Shown: positions 25,956-38,673 of the stretch, piece after piece
How the letters are laid out: every line of letters begins with the position of its first letter
How positions within the stretch are numbered: the stretch's first letter is position 1
Notes under the pieces: model-generated
Told to the model about the DNA's origin: nothing
Database searches by the model: none
What the model saw: the letters and a program-made list of their open reading frames with translations, nothing else
From: an uncultured Sulfurovum sp.
GTDB lineage: Bacteria; Campylobacterota; Campylobacteria; Campylobacterales; Sulfurovaceae
Direction of reading: 5' to 3'
DNA length: 42,586 nucleotides
Assembly: GCA_902727915.1 (NCBI GenBank)
Contig: CACVAU010000014.1
Span: 1-42,586 of the forward strand
Position numbers and translations under genes: made by a program

Positions 25956-27303
25956 CAGTCATCTGTTTATTTTTTTGTTTTTACCGTTTACTTTTATAAT
26001 CTATTTTTATCTGAACAAAAAACGATTAACAAATTTAGCCAAAAGTTTTTTAGTCGTGGCTTCACTTTTCTTTTACAGTTGGTGGAATATTGTCTATTTA
26101 CCGTTAATCTTAGGCAGTATTTTTGTTAACTTTTTGATAGGAAGTTATCTTAATCCAAAGCGTAAGTTACTTTTGATAGTTGGGATTGTTGCGAATATTT
26201 CGCTTTTGGGCTATTTTAAATATGCAGATTTTTTTATAGAGAATGTGAATTGGGCATTAGATACTGAGATGGGTTTGTTAGACTTGGCTTTACCCTTGGC
26301 GATATCTTTTTTTACCTTTCAACAAATAGCTTATTTGGTTGATAGTTATTATGCAGAGGTCAAAAGAGAGGGTTTTTTAAATTATGCTGTATTTGTTAGT
26401 TTTTTCCCACAGTTAATTGCTGGTCCAATTGTGCATCATAAGGAGATGATGCCACAATTCTCAAAAATGAAAAACAAAGTTATTAACCATCAGAACATCG
26501 CTATGGGGCTTTTTATATTCTCAATGGGTTTATTTAAAAAAGTGGTGATTGCTGATACTTTTGCCATTTATGCTACAGCTGGGTTTGCCAATGCCACAGG
26601 CTTGAATTTCTTTGAGGCATGGGCAACCTCACTCTCTTATACTTTTCAACTCTATTTTGATTTTTCAGGTTATACCGATATGGCAATTGGCTTGGCACTT
26701 CTTTTTAACATTAAATTGCCCATTAATTTTAATAGTCCTTATAAGGCTCAGAACATACAAGATTTTTGGCGACGATGGCACATCACACTTTCAAGATTTT
26801 TAAGAGATTATATTTATATTCCATTAGGGGGTAATAGAAAGAGTGAACATCAAACCTATTCTAATTTAATGATAACGTTCATAATAGGTGGGCTATGGCA
26901 TGGTGCTGGATGGACTTTTGTCTTTTGGGGATTTTTACATGGATTTGCCTTGGTGGTTCATAGGTTTTGGAGAAGCTTGGGCTTTAAGATTCATGCTTGG
27001 TTGGCTTGGTTGATAACTTTTAATTTTATTAACATTACTTGGGTTTTTTTTCGTGCTGAAACGTGGGAAGATGCGACCAATATTATTATGCGTATGTTTA
27101 TGATAGATATGGGAAGCGTAGATGTTGAACAAGTTATCTATCTTGTGTTGGCTTGTGTAGTGGTTTTGGTTTTTAAAAATAGTAATGAACAGATTAAAGA
27201 GTTTCAAATAAATCTTAAAACCATGTTCTTGGCAATGATACTTTTTTCACTAAGTGTTTTATCACTTAATCGTGTTTCTGAATTTTTATATTTTAATTTC
27301 TAG
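25945..27303 (+). CDS. MBOAT-family O-acyltransferase (AlgI-like)
   Basis: A 452-residue inner-membrane O-acyltransferase with ten or more TM segments. The MBOAT hallmarks are present: DFSGYTDMAIG, the PYKAQNIQDFWRRWHITLS segment, RDYIYIPLGGNR, and the catalytic pair His319 (GLWHGAGW) and His332 (FLHGF). AlgI/PatA/DltB relatives move acyl groups across the membrane to extracytoplasmic polysaccharides. It overlaps the GT4 gene by eleven bases and is followed 16 bases later by an SGNH-fold partner, as AlgI is by AlgJ/X-type proteins. O-acetylation of the flipped glycan is the likely role. Confidence 0.88.
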   Translation: MLFNSHLFIFLFLPFTFIIYFYLNKKRLTNLAKSFLVVASLFFYSWWNIVYLPLILGSIFVNFLIGSYLNPKRKLLLIVGIVANISLLGYFKYADFFIENVNWALDTEMGLLDLALPLAISFFTFQQIAYLVDSYYAEVKREGFLNYAVFVSFFPQLIAGPIVHHKEMMPQFSKMKNKVINHQNIAMGLFIFSMGLFKKVVIADTFAIYATAGFANATGLNFFEAWATSLSYTFQLYFDFSGYTDMAIGLALLFNIKLPINFNSPYKAQNIQDFWRRWHITLSRFLRDYIYIPLGGNRKSEHQTYSNLMITFIIGGLWHGAGWTFVFWGFLHGFALVVHRFWRSLGFKIHAWLAWLITFNFINITWVFFRAETWEDATNIIMRMFMIDMGSVDVEQVIYLVLACVVVLVFKNSNEQIKEFQINLKTMFLAMILFSLSVLSLNRVSEFLYFNF

Positions 27304-27319
27304 GCAAAGAAGATGAGAA

Positions 27320-28306
27320 GTGAGAAAAATGAAAAGTAAAAAGTGGATAGGCTTATTTATGATATTGTCTTTTTTGAGTATTGGCAGTGTTGGATTTTTT
27401 AATTATTTTATTGACCCTTTTAATATTTTTTCACATCGTCATGGTTTAAATAGTTTGGCTGTGGATTTTAATGAGAGACTACAAAAAAGTGCTTATTTAA
27501 AATATAACTCAACACAAGATTATGATGCTGTTTTACTGGGAAGCTCACGGGCAACTTTTTATAATTCAACCATGTTTAAGGGGATGAAACTGTATAATTT
27601 CTCTTTTAGTGGTTCAAGCCCTTTAGAGTATAATGACTATTTAGACTATGCAAAAAAGAATAATAATAGAGCTTTTAAAACCATAATATTAGGGTTAGAC
27701 TTTTATACTTTTAATAACAATTATCAGCAAGAAGCATTGCCTAAAATTGGCAATAAATTTTCCTTTTTTTTGAAAAATTATTTCTCTTTGGATACAATGA
27801 AATATTCTATTATTAATGTTAAACGTTCTCTGTTTCAAACCACGGGGCATCGTTCTTATGATCGAGAAAATATCGTGCATTCAGATGCTGTTGAGGTAGC
27901 AAGGGTTAGAACTTTATCAAAACAAAGAAGTAAACTTTATTACGCTTCTTTTGATGATTATAATCGAGGGTATGCAGAAACATTGGAATCTTTAAAAGTA
28001 AATAATAAGGCATCGAAGTTTATTGTTTATACCTCGCCTCTTTCTAAAGATTTTTTAGAAGTTATTTATGAAGATGAAAAATTACGAAAACTTTATTTAA
28101 TGTGGCTTGAAAGTATACTAAGTGTTTTTGATGAGGTGTATTGTTTTACTGTACCAAGTGAATTTTCTGAAAACTATGAACAGTATTCCATTGATGGTGA
28201 TCATTTTTATCCAGAAGTAGGTCATATCATTGCTGATGTTTTAACGAATCATCAAAATATTGCTGGGTACGGTGTGATGTTGAATAAAAATAATAATGAG
28301 GATTAA
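27320..28306 (+). CDS. Membrane-anchored SGNH-hydrolase-like protein (AlgJ/DltD-like)
   Basis: A 328-residue protein with a single N-terminal TM (about residues 10-30, WIGLFMILSFLSIGSVGFF) and an extracytoplasmic domain resembling the SGNH partners of MBOAT acyltransferases. The nucleophile motif is GSSR with Ser75, and a DxxH motif is formed by Asp292 and His295 (DGDHFYPEVGH) near the C-terminus, so the triad appears intact. An ATG at 27329 is an alternative start that shortens it by three residues. It directly follows the MBOAT gene and likely completes transfer or trimming of the acyl group on the glycan. Confidence 0.7.
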   Translation: MRKMKSKKWIGLFMILSFLSIGSVGFFNYFIDPFNIFSHRHGLNSLAVDFNERLQKSAYLKYNSTQDYDAVLLGSSRATFYNSTMFKGMKLYNFSFSGSSPLEYNDYLDYAKKNNNRAFKTIILGLDFYTFNNNYQQEALPKIGNKFSFFLKNYFSLDTMKYSIINVKRSLFQTTGHRSYDRENIVHSDAVEVARVRTLSKQRSKLYYASFDDYNRGYAETLESLKVNNKASKFIVYTSPLSKDFLEVIYEDEKLRKLYLMWLESILSVFDEVYCFTVPSEFSENYEQYSIDGDHFYPEVGHIIADVLTNHQNIAGYGVMLNKNNNED

Positions 28307-28312
28307 GTCTTA

Positions 28313-29467
28313 ATGTGCAAAAAACACCTTTCAATTCTAATCTACTCTCTAGCAGGTGGAGGGGCAGAGCGTGTGGTATCTATTTTATTGGATGAGTTAA
28401 AAGTAGATTATGAAATTACTTTGGTACTGATGTGTGATAAAATTGATTATGAAATTCCAAAAGATATTAAGATGGTTTTTTTAGAAAATTCAAATCCTTA
28501 TGAACATGGTATTAAAAAGCTTTTCAAACTTCCTTTGTTGGCTTGGCGATATAAAAAGTTGTGTGAAAGTCATAATGTTGACATCAGTTTAGCATTGATG
28601 AGTCGACCTTCTTACATCGCAATTCTTTCTAAGATTTTTGGGAATAAGGTGAAAAATATTATCAGTGAACGCACAACCCCTTCAATGATGTATGGAAAAA
28701 AAAATATACTTTCTAAGGTGAATAAGTTTTTGATAAAAAAACTCTATCCTAAGGCAGATTGGATTATTGCGAATGCAGAAGGAAATCGTTTGGATTTAAT
28801 TAATAATTTTGCGATTAATCCTCAGAAAATAAGCACCATTCCCAACTTATTTGATTTGAAAAAGATTGCAATGTTATCAACGACTCCTGTGGATGACATT
28901 GATTTCACGCCATTTACTTTTGTGACGGTTGGACGTTTAGATCAAGGCAAAAATCATAAATTAATGATTAATGCTTTTGCTAAATTAGAGAATACATCAA
29001 GTCAATTGTTGATTTTAGGTGAGGGGAGTGAAAGAGAAGCATTGCAGGTACAAATAGAAGCACTTGGTTTAAGCAAGCGTGTAGTGCTATTGGGCTTTGA
29101 CAATAATCCTTATAAATATTTTTCCAAATCAGATGTTTTTGTTTTTAGTTCTAATTATGAAGGTTTTCCCAATGTGATTGTAGAAGCTTTGGCTTGTAAT
29201 TTACCAGTGATTTCAACAGATTGTAAAAGTGGTCCTAGAGAGATTCTTTTAGCACATTCAGCACTTGAGCCTCAATTAAAAGAGGGCTTGGAAGAGAGTG
29301 ATTATGGAATTTTATTTCCTGTTAATGGAGAAAAAGAGTTAGTTCAAGCAATGAATATGATGCTGAATGGTTGGCAAAGTGATAAAATGAAAAGTAGGGC
29401 TAGTGATTTTGATAAACCAGTTATAGCCAATAAGTTTCGAGAAGTTTTAAAGAAAGGTTTAGTATGA
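28313..29467 (+). CDS. pglJ: N-acetylgalactosaminyltransferase of the N-glycan pathway (PglJ/PglH-like)
   Basis: A GT4 GT-B glycosyltransferase of 384 residues that extends the undecaprenyl-linked glycan with HexNAc, probably GalNAc. It mirrors C. jejuni PglJ/PglH: IYSLAGGGAERVVS at the start, ISERTTPSMMYGKKN, KLYPKADWIIANAEGN, then VGRLDQGKNH, LLGFDNNPYKY, and SSNYEGFPNVIVEALACNLPVISTDCKSGPREIL holding the donor E-x7-E pair. A nine-A run lies inside the gene near 28696. GAGGA precedes the ATG by about ten bases. The stop region overlaps pglA. Whether it does one addition (PglJ) or several (PglH) is not decidable by eye. Confidence 0.85.
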   Translation: MCKKHLSILIYSLAGGGAERVVSILLDELKVDYEITLVLMCDKIDYEIPKDIKMVFLENSNPYEHGIKKLFKLPLLAWRYKKLCESHNVDISLALMSRPSYIAILSKIFGNKVKNIISERTTPSMMYGKKNILSKVNKFLIKKLYPKADWIIANAEGNRLDLINNFAINPQKISTIPNLFDLKKIAMLSTTPVDDIDFTPFTFVTVGRLDQGKNHKLMINAFAKLENTSSQLLILGEGSEREALQVQIEALGLSKRVVLLGFDNNPYKYFSKSDVFVFSSNYEGFPNVIVEALACNLPVISTDCKSGPREILLAHSALEPQLKEGLEESDYGILFPVNGEKELVQAMNMMLNGWQSDKMKSRASDFDKPVIANKFREVLKKGLV

Positions 29468-30603
29468 CCATTGGTTTTTTATCTCATTTAGATTTAAATC
29501 TTTATCTGTTTCGTTTGCCCATTATGCAAAAGTTAATTGAGCAGGGGCATCAAGTTTATGCAATTTGTCCTAGAGGAGATAAATTTGCTTTGTTTGAGAG
29601 GCATGGTATAGAAGCGATTGAATATAATATTCAACGTTCGAGTTTAAATCCCTTTAAAGAACTTAAGGCAGTTTATAATATTTATAAGGCGCTGAAACCT
29701 CTTAACTTAGACATGCTTCATACCTTTACAGCAAAACCAAATATTTATGGAACATGCGCAGGAAAAATAGCAAAAGTACCAAGTATTATCAATTTAGTTG
29801 AGGGCTTAGGTTCTTTTTACATTGAAGATAGCAAAAAAAATATTATGGTTCGTACCTTGATTGAAAAACTCTATAAAATGGTTTTTTTAATGTCCGATAA
29901 AGTTGTGTTTGTAAATTCTGATGATCCTGCTTATTTAGCCTCTAAGGGGGTGATTCAATCTGATAAAATTCACATTATTAAATCCGTGGGCATTGATACG
30001 GATTTTTTTAAGTCTTCTAATATTGAGATGAAAGTGCTTGAGGGGCTTAAAGTTTCGTTAAACCTTAAGGATAAAATCATTGTGTTGATGGTAGCACGGG
30101 CTATTTGGCATAAGGGGGTACGTGAATATTATGAGGCTGCTGAAGCTTTATCTAAACATAAAGCTTTACAGTTTATTTTGGTGGGTGATGTGGATGAGGG
30201 TAACCATAGTTCAGCCAATAAAGCTTTTTTAAATTCAGGAAATGTTCTTTGGCTGGGACACAGAGATGATATTTTAGCGCTTACAGCGATGGCTGATATT
30301 TATGTTTTACCAAGCTATAGGGAAGGGGTTCCTCGTACTTTACTGGAAGCTACTTCTATGGAAAAACCGATTGTAACAACGAATAGTGTAGGGTGTAGGG
30401 AAGTGGTGAAAAATGGTGAAAATGGTTTTTTAATACCTATAAAAGATGCTGTGGCTTTAGCAAATAAGATAGAATATCTTTTGTTACATCCTGATGAACG
30501 CAAAGTTATGGGTGAAAATGGTAGAATGTTAGCTATTAAAACCTTTGATGTGAAAGAGGTTGTCAGGCAGTATTTAAAACTGTATGAAAGATTAAAAAAA
30601 TAG
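29464..30603 (+). CDS. pglA: Lipid-linked bacillosamine alpha-1,3-GalNAc transferase
   Basis: PglA adds the second sugar, GalNAc, to undecaprenyl-diphospho-diNAc-bacillosamine. The 379-residue GT4 protein shares the C. jejuni PglA pattern: IGFLSHLDLNLYLFRLPIM at the N-terminus, SSLNPF, LVEGLGSFYIED, VMVARAIWHKGVREYYEAAE-like segment, LGHRDDI, and LPSYREGVPRTLLEA with the donor-site Glu pair. The ATG overlaps the previous stop (ATGA). pglB follows after 20 bases with a good ribosome site. Assignment is strong by similarity and by position between pglJ and pglB. Confidence 0.88.
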   Translation: MTIGFLSHLDLNLYLFRLPIMQKLIEQGHQVYAICPRGDKFALFERHGIEAIEYNIQRSSLNPFKELKAVYNIYKALKPLNLDMLHTFTAKPNIYGTCAGKIAKVPSIINLVEGLGSFYIEDSKKNIMVRTLIEKLYKMVFLMSDKVVFVNSDDPAYLASKGVIQSDKIHIIKSVGIDTDFFKSSNIEMKVLEGLKVSLNLKDKIIVLMVARAIWHKGVREYYEAAEALSKHKALQFILVGDVDEGNHSSANKAFLNSGNVLWLGHRDDILALTAMADIYVLPSYREGVPRTLLEATSMEKPIVTTNSVGCREVVKNGENGFLIPIKDAVALANKIEYLLLHPDERKVMGENGRMLAIKTFDVKEVVRQYLKLYERLKK

Positions 30604-30623
30604 TTTAAAATAAAGGAAACTAG

Positions 30624-32789
30624 GTGGTTAAAGTAGAAAGTTTTTTAGAGCGAAATGCTCTAGCATTGTTACTATTAATGGTATTTGCGTATATATTCAG
30701 TATGGGTATTAGGATGTATTGGCCTCTATATTTTGCTGATAATGCATCAATGGTGTATGCTGGGGAGCTAATGATTAATACCAATGATGGGTATTTTTTC
30801 TCAACAGGGGCAAGAGATGTAATTGACGGAGTTACAGCATTGGATAAACAACGTGCAAGTGCGTATAATGTGAGTCCAGGCTTGGTACTTTTAACAGCGT
30901 ATTTGACAAAGTTTACTTCTTTCTCATTAGATACAGTCAGTTTGTATCTTCCTGGCTTGGTTGCTTCTTTAATTGTTATTCCTATTATTTTAACGGGAAG
31001 ACTTATGGGTAATACTTTTTTAGGTTTTTTAGCTGCACTTTTAGGGTCCATTGCTTGGAGTTATTATAATCGTACGATGATTGGTTATTATGATACCGAT
31101 ATGTTCTCGGTGTTTATGCAGTTTATGGTCTTTTATTCTTTTTTATATGTGGTGTATAAAAAAAGTATTTTGGCATTGTTATTTTCTGCTGTTATGATGT
31201 TTGCTTATCCTTATTTTTATTCCCAAGGTATGACCTTGGTGTATGCTATGTATCTTTTATTGGTGCTTTATTTGGTTTTGGAAGAACATGGTTTAATTAA
31301 AACCAAAGGCGTGGAAAACTTTAAAAATAAAGCATTCTCTTTGTATTCCATGATTATTTTATTGAGTATTCCATTAATGATTGCTGTCCCTATCGAAGTA
31401 AGACTGGGTCTTTTTATATTTATATTTGTTATTTTATTTACTAGTAAAATTAAATTTGAAGAGGAACATTTATTGTTAGCATCGATTCTCTTCTTTATTA
31501 GTTTTTTAATCTTTTCTAATATTTTTATGGTGATATGGGAAAAGGTTGCTTCTTATGCTGTAAGAGGTCTTGACAGTGGGGATTTACAGTTTTATCAAGT
31601 GGTTCAAACGGTACGTGAAGCAGGAGCCATTCCTTTTGAAACCATGGCAAACAGAATATCTGGTTCTCAGGTAGGGGTCATTGTAAGCCTTATTGGTTAT
31701 CTTTTATTGGTGTTACGACATAAGGCTTTTTTGATTGCTTTACCATTAATTGGAGTAGGTGTTTTTTCAATGTGGGGAGGCTTACGTTTTACCGTTTATG
31801 CTGTTCCTGTGGCTGCACTTTCTGCTATTTACCTCTTGTATGTATTGGGTGACTTATTGAAAGAAAATTTAGAAAATAAAAGTGCTAAGAATCCTTTGAA
31901 ATATGCTTTTATTATCTTAGGAACGGTAGCATTACTGTATCCAAATATTAAACACATTCAAGGTTACTTAGTGCCTACGGTATTGAATAAAACTGAAGTA
32001 AATGATTTAGTCAAACTCGATGCGATGGCATCGAATAAAGATTATACGTTAACATGGTGGGATTATGGTTATCCTATTTGGTACTATTCAAATACGAATA
32101 CTCTGATTGATGGTGGAAAGCATACACATGATAATTACATTGTTTCAAAATTAATGTTTTCAGACTCTCCTCAGCAGGTGGCAAATTTAAGTAAATTGGC
32201 CATAGAGACTTATGTTGATTCTAATTATTCATTTGTGGCTGATACCTTATTTAATAATACAGATAAAAGCCCCAATCAATTTTTAAGAGATTTAAAAAAT
32301 AAAGACTATGACTTACCTGAAAAAACGCGAGATGTTTACCTCTATTTACCCTATAGAATGCTACGTATTTTTCCAACAGTTGGGGTATTTGGAAATTTAA
32401 ATTTAAAGACAGGAAAAGCTGAGAGAAAAATTCACTTTTATCCTTCGAGTCCTGTGAAACAAGATGGTAGTAGGGTATTGCTACAAAATGGTATTATTTT
32501 TGATTATGTAAAAGGTGAAATTGATTTACAAGGAACGAAGAAGAAAGTACAACGTTTTGATACGGTTGTATTGGATAAAAATAATAATGCCATTGTTGAT
32601 TCTAAAATAATGCGTATGGATGGGGACTATATGGTTGTTTTTCTTAAAAGTTATAATCAAATGATTGTGATGGATAAAAAAACATACAAGTCAACTTATG
32701 TTCAAATGTTTATGTTGGGGAAGTATGATAAAAATCTTTTTGAATTGGTAATTTCTTCTCCTTACAGTAAAATTTATAAAGTGAAATAA
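30624..32789 (+). CDS. pglB: Undecaprenyl-diphosphooligosaccharide-protein glycotransferase
   Basis: PglB (STT3 family) transfers the flipped oligosaccharide en bloc to Asn in D/E-X-N-X-S/T sequons in the periplasm. The 721 residues form a 13-TM-like N-terminal region with the first external-loop acidic site ([22 protein letters not shown]), then a periplasmic domain with the sequon-binding WWDYG motif at residues 478-482, close to its position in Campylobacter lari PglB. GTG start with AAGGAA nine bases upstream. The periplasmic domain contains Asp532-Ser-Asn534-Tyr-Ser536, a sequon that could be self-modified. Assignment is secure. Confidence 0.95.
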   Translation: MVKVESFLERNALALLLLMVFAYIFSMGIRMYWPLYFADNASMVYAGELMINTNDGYFFSTGARDVIDGVTALDKQRASAYNVSPGLVLLTAYLTKFTSFSLDTVSLYLPGLVASLIVIPIILTGRLMGNTFLGFLAALLGSIAWSYYNRTMIGYYDTDMFSVFMQFMVFYSFLYVVYKKSILALLFSAVMMFAYPYFYSQGMTLVYAMYLLLVLYLVLEEHGLIKTKGVENFKNKAFSLYSMIILLSIPLMIAVPIEVRLGLFIFIFVILFTSKIKFEEEHLLLASILFFISFLIFSNIFMVIWEKVASYAVRGLDSGDLQFYQVVQTVREAGAIPFETMANRISGSQVGVIVSLIGYLLLVLRHKAFLIALPLIGVGVFSMWGGLRFTVYAVPVAALSAIYLLYVLGDLLKENLENKSAKNPLKYAFIILGTVALLYPNIKHIQGYLVPTVLNKTEVNDLVKLDAMASNKDYTLTWWDYGYPIWYYSNTNTLIDGGKHTHDNYIVSKLMFSDSPQQVANLSKLAIETYVDSNYSFVADTLFNNTDKSPNQFLRDLKNKDYDLPEKTRDVYLYLPYRMLRIFPTVGVFGNLNLKTGKAERKIHFYPSSPVKQDGSRVLLQNGIIFDYVKGEIDLQGTKKKVQRFDTVVLDKNNNAIVDSKIMRMDGDYMVVFLKSYNQMIVMDKKTYKSTYVQMFMLGKYDKNLFELVISSPYSKIYKVK

Positions 32790-32791
32790 AG

Positions 32792-33396
32792 ATGTATAAG
32801 AGCGTTGTAAAAGGAATATTAGATAAAGTATTGGCCTTGTCTTTGTTACTATTGTTTTTACCATTTATGCTCTTTACAGCTTTAATGGTTTATTTTAAAA
32901 TAGGTCGACCCATTTTGTTTACACAGCATCGACCGGGTTATAAAGAGAAGATTTTTTCGATTTATAAATTCCGAACCATGAGTGAAGAAAGGGATGAGGA
33001 GGGTCGATTGTTGGCTGATGAACATCGTTTAAAAGAGACAGGAAAATGGATTAGAAAAACCAGTTTAGATGAGTTACCTCAACTTTTAAATGTCTTAAAG
33101 GGTGAGATGAGTTTTGTAGGTCCACGACCTTTGTTAGTCGAGTATTTAGATTTATACAATGAAATCGAACAAAAAAGACATGAAGTCTTACCTGGTATTA
33201 CAGGTTGGGCTCAAATTAATGGGCGTAATGCCATTAGTTGGGAAGAGAAATTTAAACATGATGTTTGGTATGTGGAACATCAATCATTTTTGTTAGACAT
33301 GAAAATAATATGGATGACCTTTTTAAAGGTACTCCGTAGGTCTGATGTACATTCGTGTACTTCAGTGAGTATGGAAAAATTTAAGGGAAGTAAGGA

Positions 33397-33400
<4 letters not shown>
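32792..33400 (+). CDS. pglC: Undecaprenyl phosphate bacillosamine-1-phosphate transferase
   Basis: A monotopic polyprenol-phosphate phosphoglycosyl transferase of 202 residues that starts glycan assembly by transferring bacillosamine-1-phosphate from UDP to undecaprenyl phosphate. The N-terminal hydrophobic re-entrant helix ([15 protein letters not shown]) is followed by [27 protein letters not shown] with the catalytic Asp-Glu, [10 protein letters not shown], and [12 protein letters not shown]. Size matches C. jejuni PglC, which lacks the extra TMs of WbaP-type enzymes. It starts two bases after pglB and overlaps the acetyltransferase by four bases (ATGA). Confidence 0.92.
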
Positions 33401-36666
<3,266 letters not shown>

Positions 36667-36681
36667 AAAATAGGAAAAATA

Positions 36682-37626
36682 ATGGATATTTTGACAAGGG
36701 CTAAAGAAGTTTTTGACATAGAAGCTAAGGCAATTGCCAATTTATCTATGAGATTGGATGATGATTTTAAAGAAGCTGTGAATGCCATTTTAGCTTGTCA
36801 CGGCAAGTTAATTGTCTCAGGAATGGGCAAGTCAGGTATTATCGCGAAAAAAATAGCTGCTACCATGGCAAGTACAGGGACACCTTCTTTCTTTCTACAT
36901 CCTGGAGAAGCCTATCACGGTGATTTGGGCATGATAGAAGAAGATGATATGGTTTTATTAATTTCAAACTCTGGGGAGACAGACGAAGTTTTAAAATTAA
37001 TTCCTTTTTTAAAGTCACGAGGCAACATACTGATTGGTATGAGTGGACAAGTTGAATCAACTTTGGCAAAAAATGCGAATTATCATTTAAATATTGCCGT
37101 AGAAGAAGAAGCTTGTCCTTTACAGTTAGCACCTACAGCATCAACAACAGCAACCTTGGTTATGGGTGACGCTTTAGCCATTACTTTGATGGAAAAAAGG
37201 GATTTTAAAGACAGCGATTTTGCACAATTTCATCCTGGGGGTTCTTTGGGAAGACGACTCTTAACGACTGTTTCAGATGTTATGAAACAAGAGAATTTAC
37301 CCCTTGTTGACTTAAAATCAACCATTGGGCAAGTGGTTCAAGAGATATCTTCAGGTAGATTGGGCTTAGTGGTTGTTATGTATGAGGATACGATTGAGGG
37401 TATTGTAACGGATGGGGATGTTCGTCGAGCAATGGAAAATTCTAAAGAGAAGTTTTTTAGATTAGAAGCTGGTGACTTAATGACAAAGAATCCTCGAACC
37501 ATTCAAAGCGATGTTAAGTTAGCAGTGGCTCAAAAATTGATGACTGATATTAAAGTGAACTCATTGTTGGTTGTTGAACAAGAAAAGTTAGTAGGTATTG
37601 TACAAATATATGATATAGGAATGTAG
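36682..37626 (+). CDS. kdsD: Arabinose-5-phosphate isomerase (KpsF/GutQ family)
   Basis: This enzyme interconverts ribulose-5-phosphate and arabinose-5-phosphate, the precursor of KDO. Its 314 residues hold a SIS domain (VSGMGKSGIIAKKIAATMASTG, HPGEAYHGDLGM, SNSGETDEV) and two CBS repeats (starting near SDVMKQENLP and GDLMTKNPRT). APTASTTATLVMGDALA is a family hallmark. Normal length is about 320-330, so it is complete. It lies directly upstream of galE: the galE ATG begins at the base after its TAG. It connects the glycan operon to LPS core synthesis. Confidence 0.9.
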   Translation: MDILTRAKEVFDIEAKAIANLSMRLDDDFKEAVNAILACHGKLIVSGMGKSGIIAKKIAATMASTGTPSFFLHPGEAYHGDLGMIEEDDMVLLISNSGETDEVLKLIPFLKSRGNILIGMSGQVESTLAKNANYHLNIAVEEEACPLQLAPTASTTATLVMGDALAITLMEKRDFKDSDFAQFHPGGSLGRRLLTTVSDVMKQENLPLVDLKSTIGQVVQEISSGRLGLVVVMYEDTIEGIVTDGDVRRAMENSKEKFFRLEAGDLMTKNPRTIQSDVKLAVAQKLMTDIKVNSLLVVEQEKLVGIVQIYDIGM

Positions 37627-38637
37627 ATGAAAGTTTTGGTAACAGGTGGAGCAGGTTATATTGGAAGTCACACCGTAATTTTATTAATAGAAGCAGGGCA
37701 TGAGGTTATTGTATTTGATAATTTTTCTAATGCTTCAATAGAAAGTATTCGACGGGTTGAAAAAATAGTTAAACAAGAGATTAAAGTTGTTGAAGGAGAC
37801 ATTCGGAATAGGGATAGCTTAAAGCGTGTTTTTATGAACGATAAGATAGAAGCCGTTATTCATTTTGCTGGATTAAAGGCTGTAGGAGAGTCAGTTGATT
37901 TACCTTTAAAATATTATGATAACAATGTCCATGGCTCAGCCGTTTTGTCTGAAGTTATGGCAGAGCATGGTTGTAAATCGATTATATTTTCGTCTTCAGC
38001 AACAGTGTATGGTGATCCACATAGTACGCCTATTTTAGAAAATTTTCCTCTTGGAGCAACGAACCCTTATGGGCGTTCAAAATTAATGGTTGAAGAAATT
38101 TTAAGAGATGTTTATGTTTCAGATAATGAGTGGAAAGTCGTATTACTACGATATTTTAATCCTGTAGGTGCGCATGTATTGGGTACCATTGGTGAAGATC
38201 CTAATGGTATTCCAAATAACTTGATGCCGTTTATTGCACAAACAGCTGTGGGTAAAAGAGAATACCTTTCAGTGTTTGGTGATGATTATGAGACCAAAGA
38301 TGGTACAGGGGTGAGAGATTATATTCATGTGCTTGATTTAGCAGAAGGACATGTTCATGCCTTGGAACGTCTCAGTGAGTTTAATGAAGTCATGACAATT
38401 AATCTTGGAACAGGTAAAGGTTATTCTGTTTTAGAGATGCTTAAAGCATTTGAAAAAGCTTCCGGTAAAAATGTGCCTTATCAAATTGTAGCAAGAAGAA
38501 GTGGGGATATTGCGACCTGTTTTGCTGATCCTTCATATGCCAAAGAAGTCTTGGATTGGGAAGCGAAAAAGGGAATTGAGGAGATGTGTGAAGATACCTG
38601 GCGATGGCAACGTCAAAATCCATCAGGGTTTAGATAA
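37627..38637 (+). CDS. galE: UDP-glucose / UDP-GlcNAc 4-epimerase
   Basis: It interconverts UDP-glucose and UDP-galactose, and in Campylobacterota the homologous enzyme (Gne) also makes UDP-GalNAc for the N-glycan. The 336-residue extended SDR shows GGAGYIGSHT, DNFSNAS, HFAGLKAVGES, SSSATVYG, the catalytic Tyr in NPYGRSK, RYFNPVGAH and GTGVRDYIHVLDLAEGH, all classic GalE. Zero bases separate it from the isomerase gene. In this locus the UDP-GalNAc supply for PglA and PglJ is the most relevant function. Bifunctionality cannot be judged by eye. Confidence 0.92.
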   Translation: MKVLVTGGAGYIGSHTVILLIEAGHEVIVFDNFSNASIESIRRVEKIVKQEIKVVEGDIRNRDSLKRVFMNDKIEAVIHFAGLKAVGESVDLPLKYYDNNVHGSAVLSEVMAEHGCKSIIFSSSATVYGDPHSTPILENFPLGATNPYGRSKLMVEEILRDVYVSDNEWKVVLLRYFNPVGAHVLGTIGEDPNGIPNNLMPFIAQTAVGKREYLSVFGDDYETKDGTGVRDYIHVLDLAEGHVHALERLSEFNEVMTINLGTGKGYSVLEMLKAFEKASGKNVPYQIVARRSGDIATCFADPSYAKEVLDWEAKKGIEEMCEDTWRWQRQNPSGFR

Positions 38638-38673
38638 TAATTTAGATAAAAATAATATAGGAGTGTATTGTCA

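Noticed and set aside
28695..28703. Nine-A run in the pglJ-like gene as a phase-variation switch
   Set aside because: Campylobacterota phase variation usually uses G/C tracts; A runs of 8-9 occur repeatedly in this AT-rich DNA (for example near 4091 and 13682) and the frame is intact.
30620..31051. Minus-strand ORF of 143 codons opposite the start of pglB
   Set aside because: The plus strand encodes conserved PglB motifs here; the antisense product is Lys/Pro/Ser rich with no recognisable domain.
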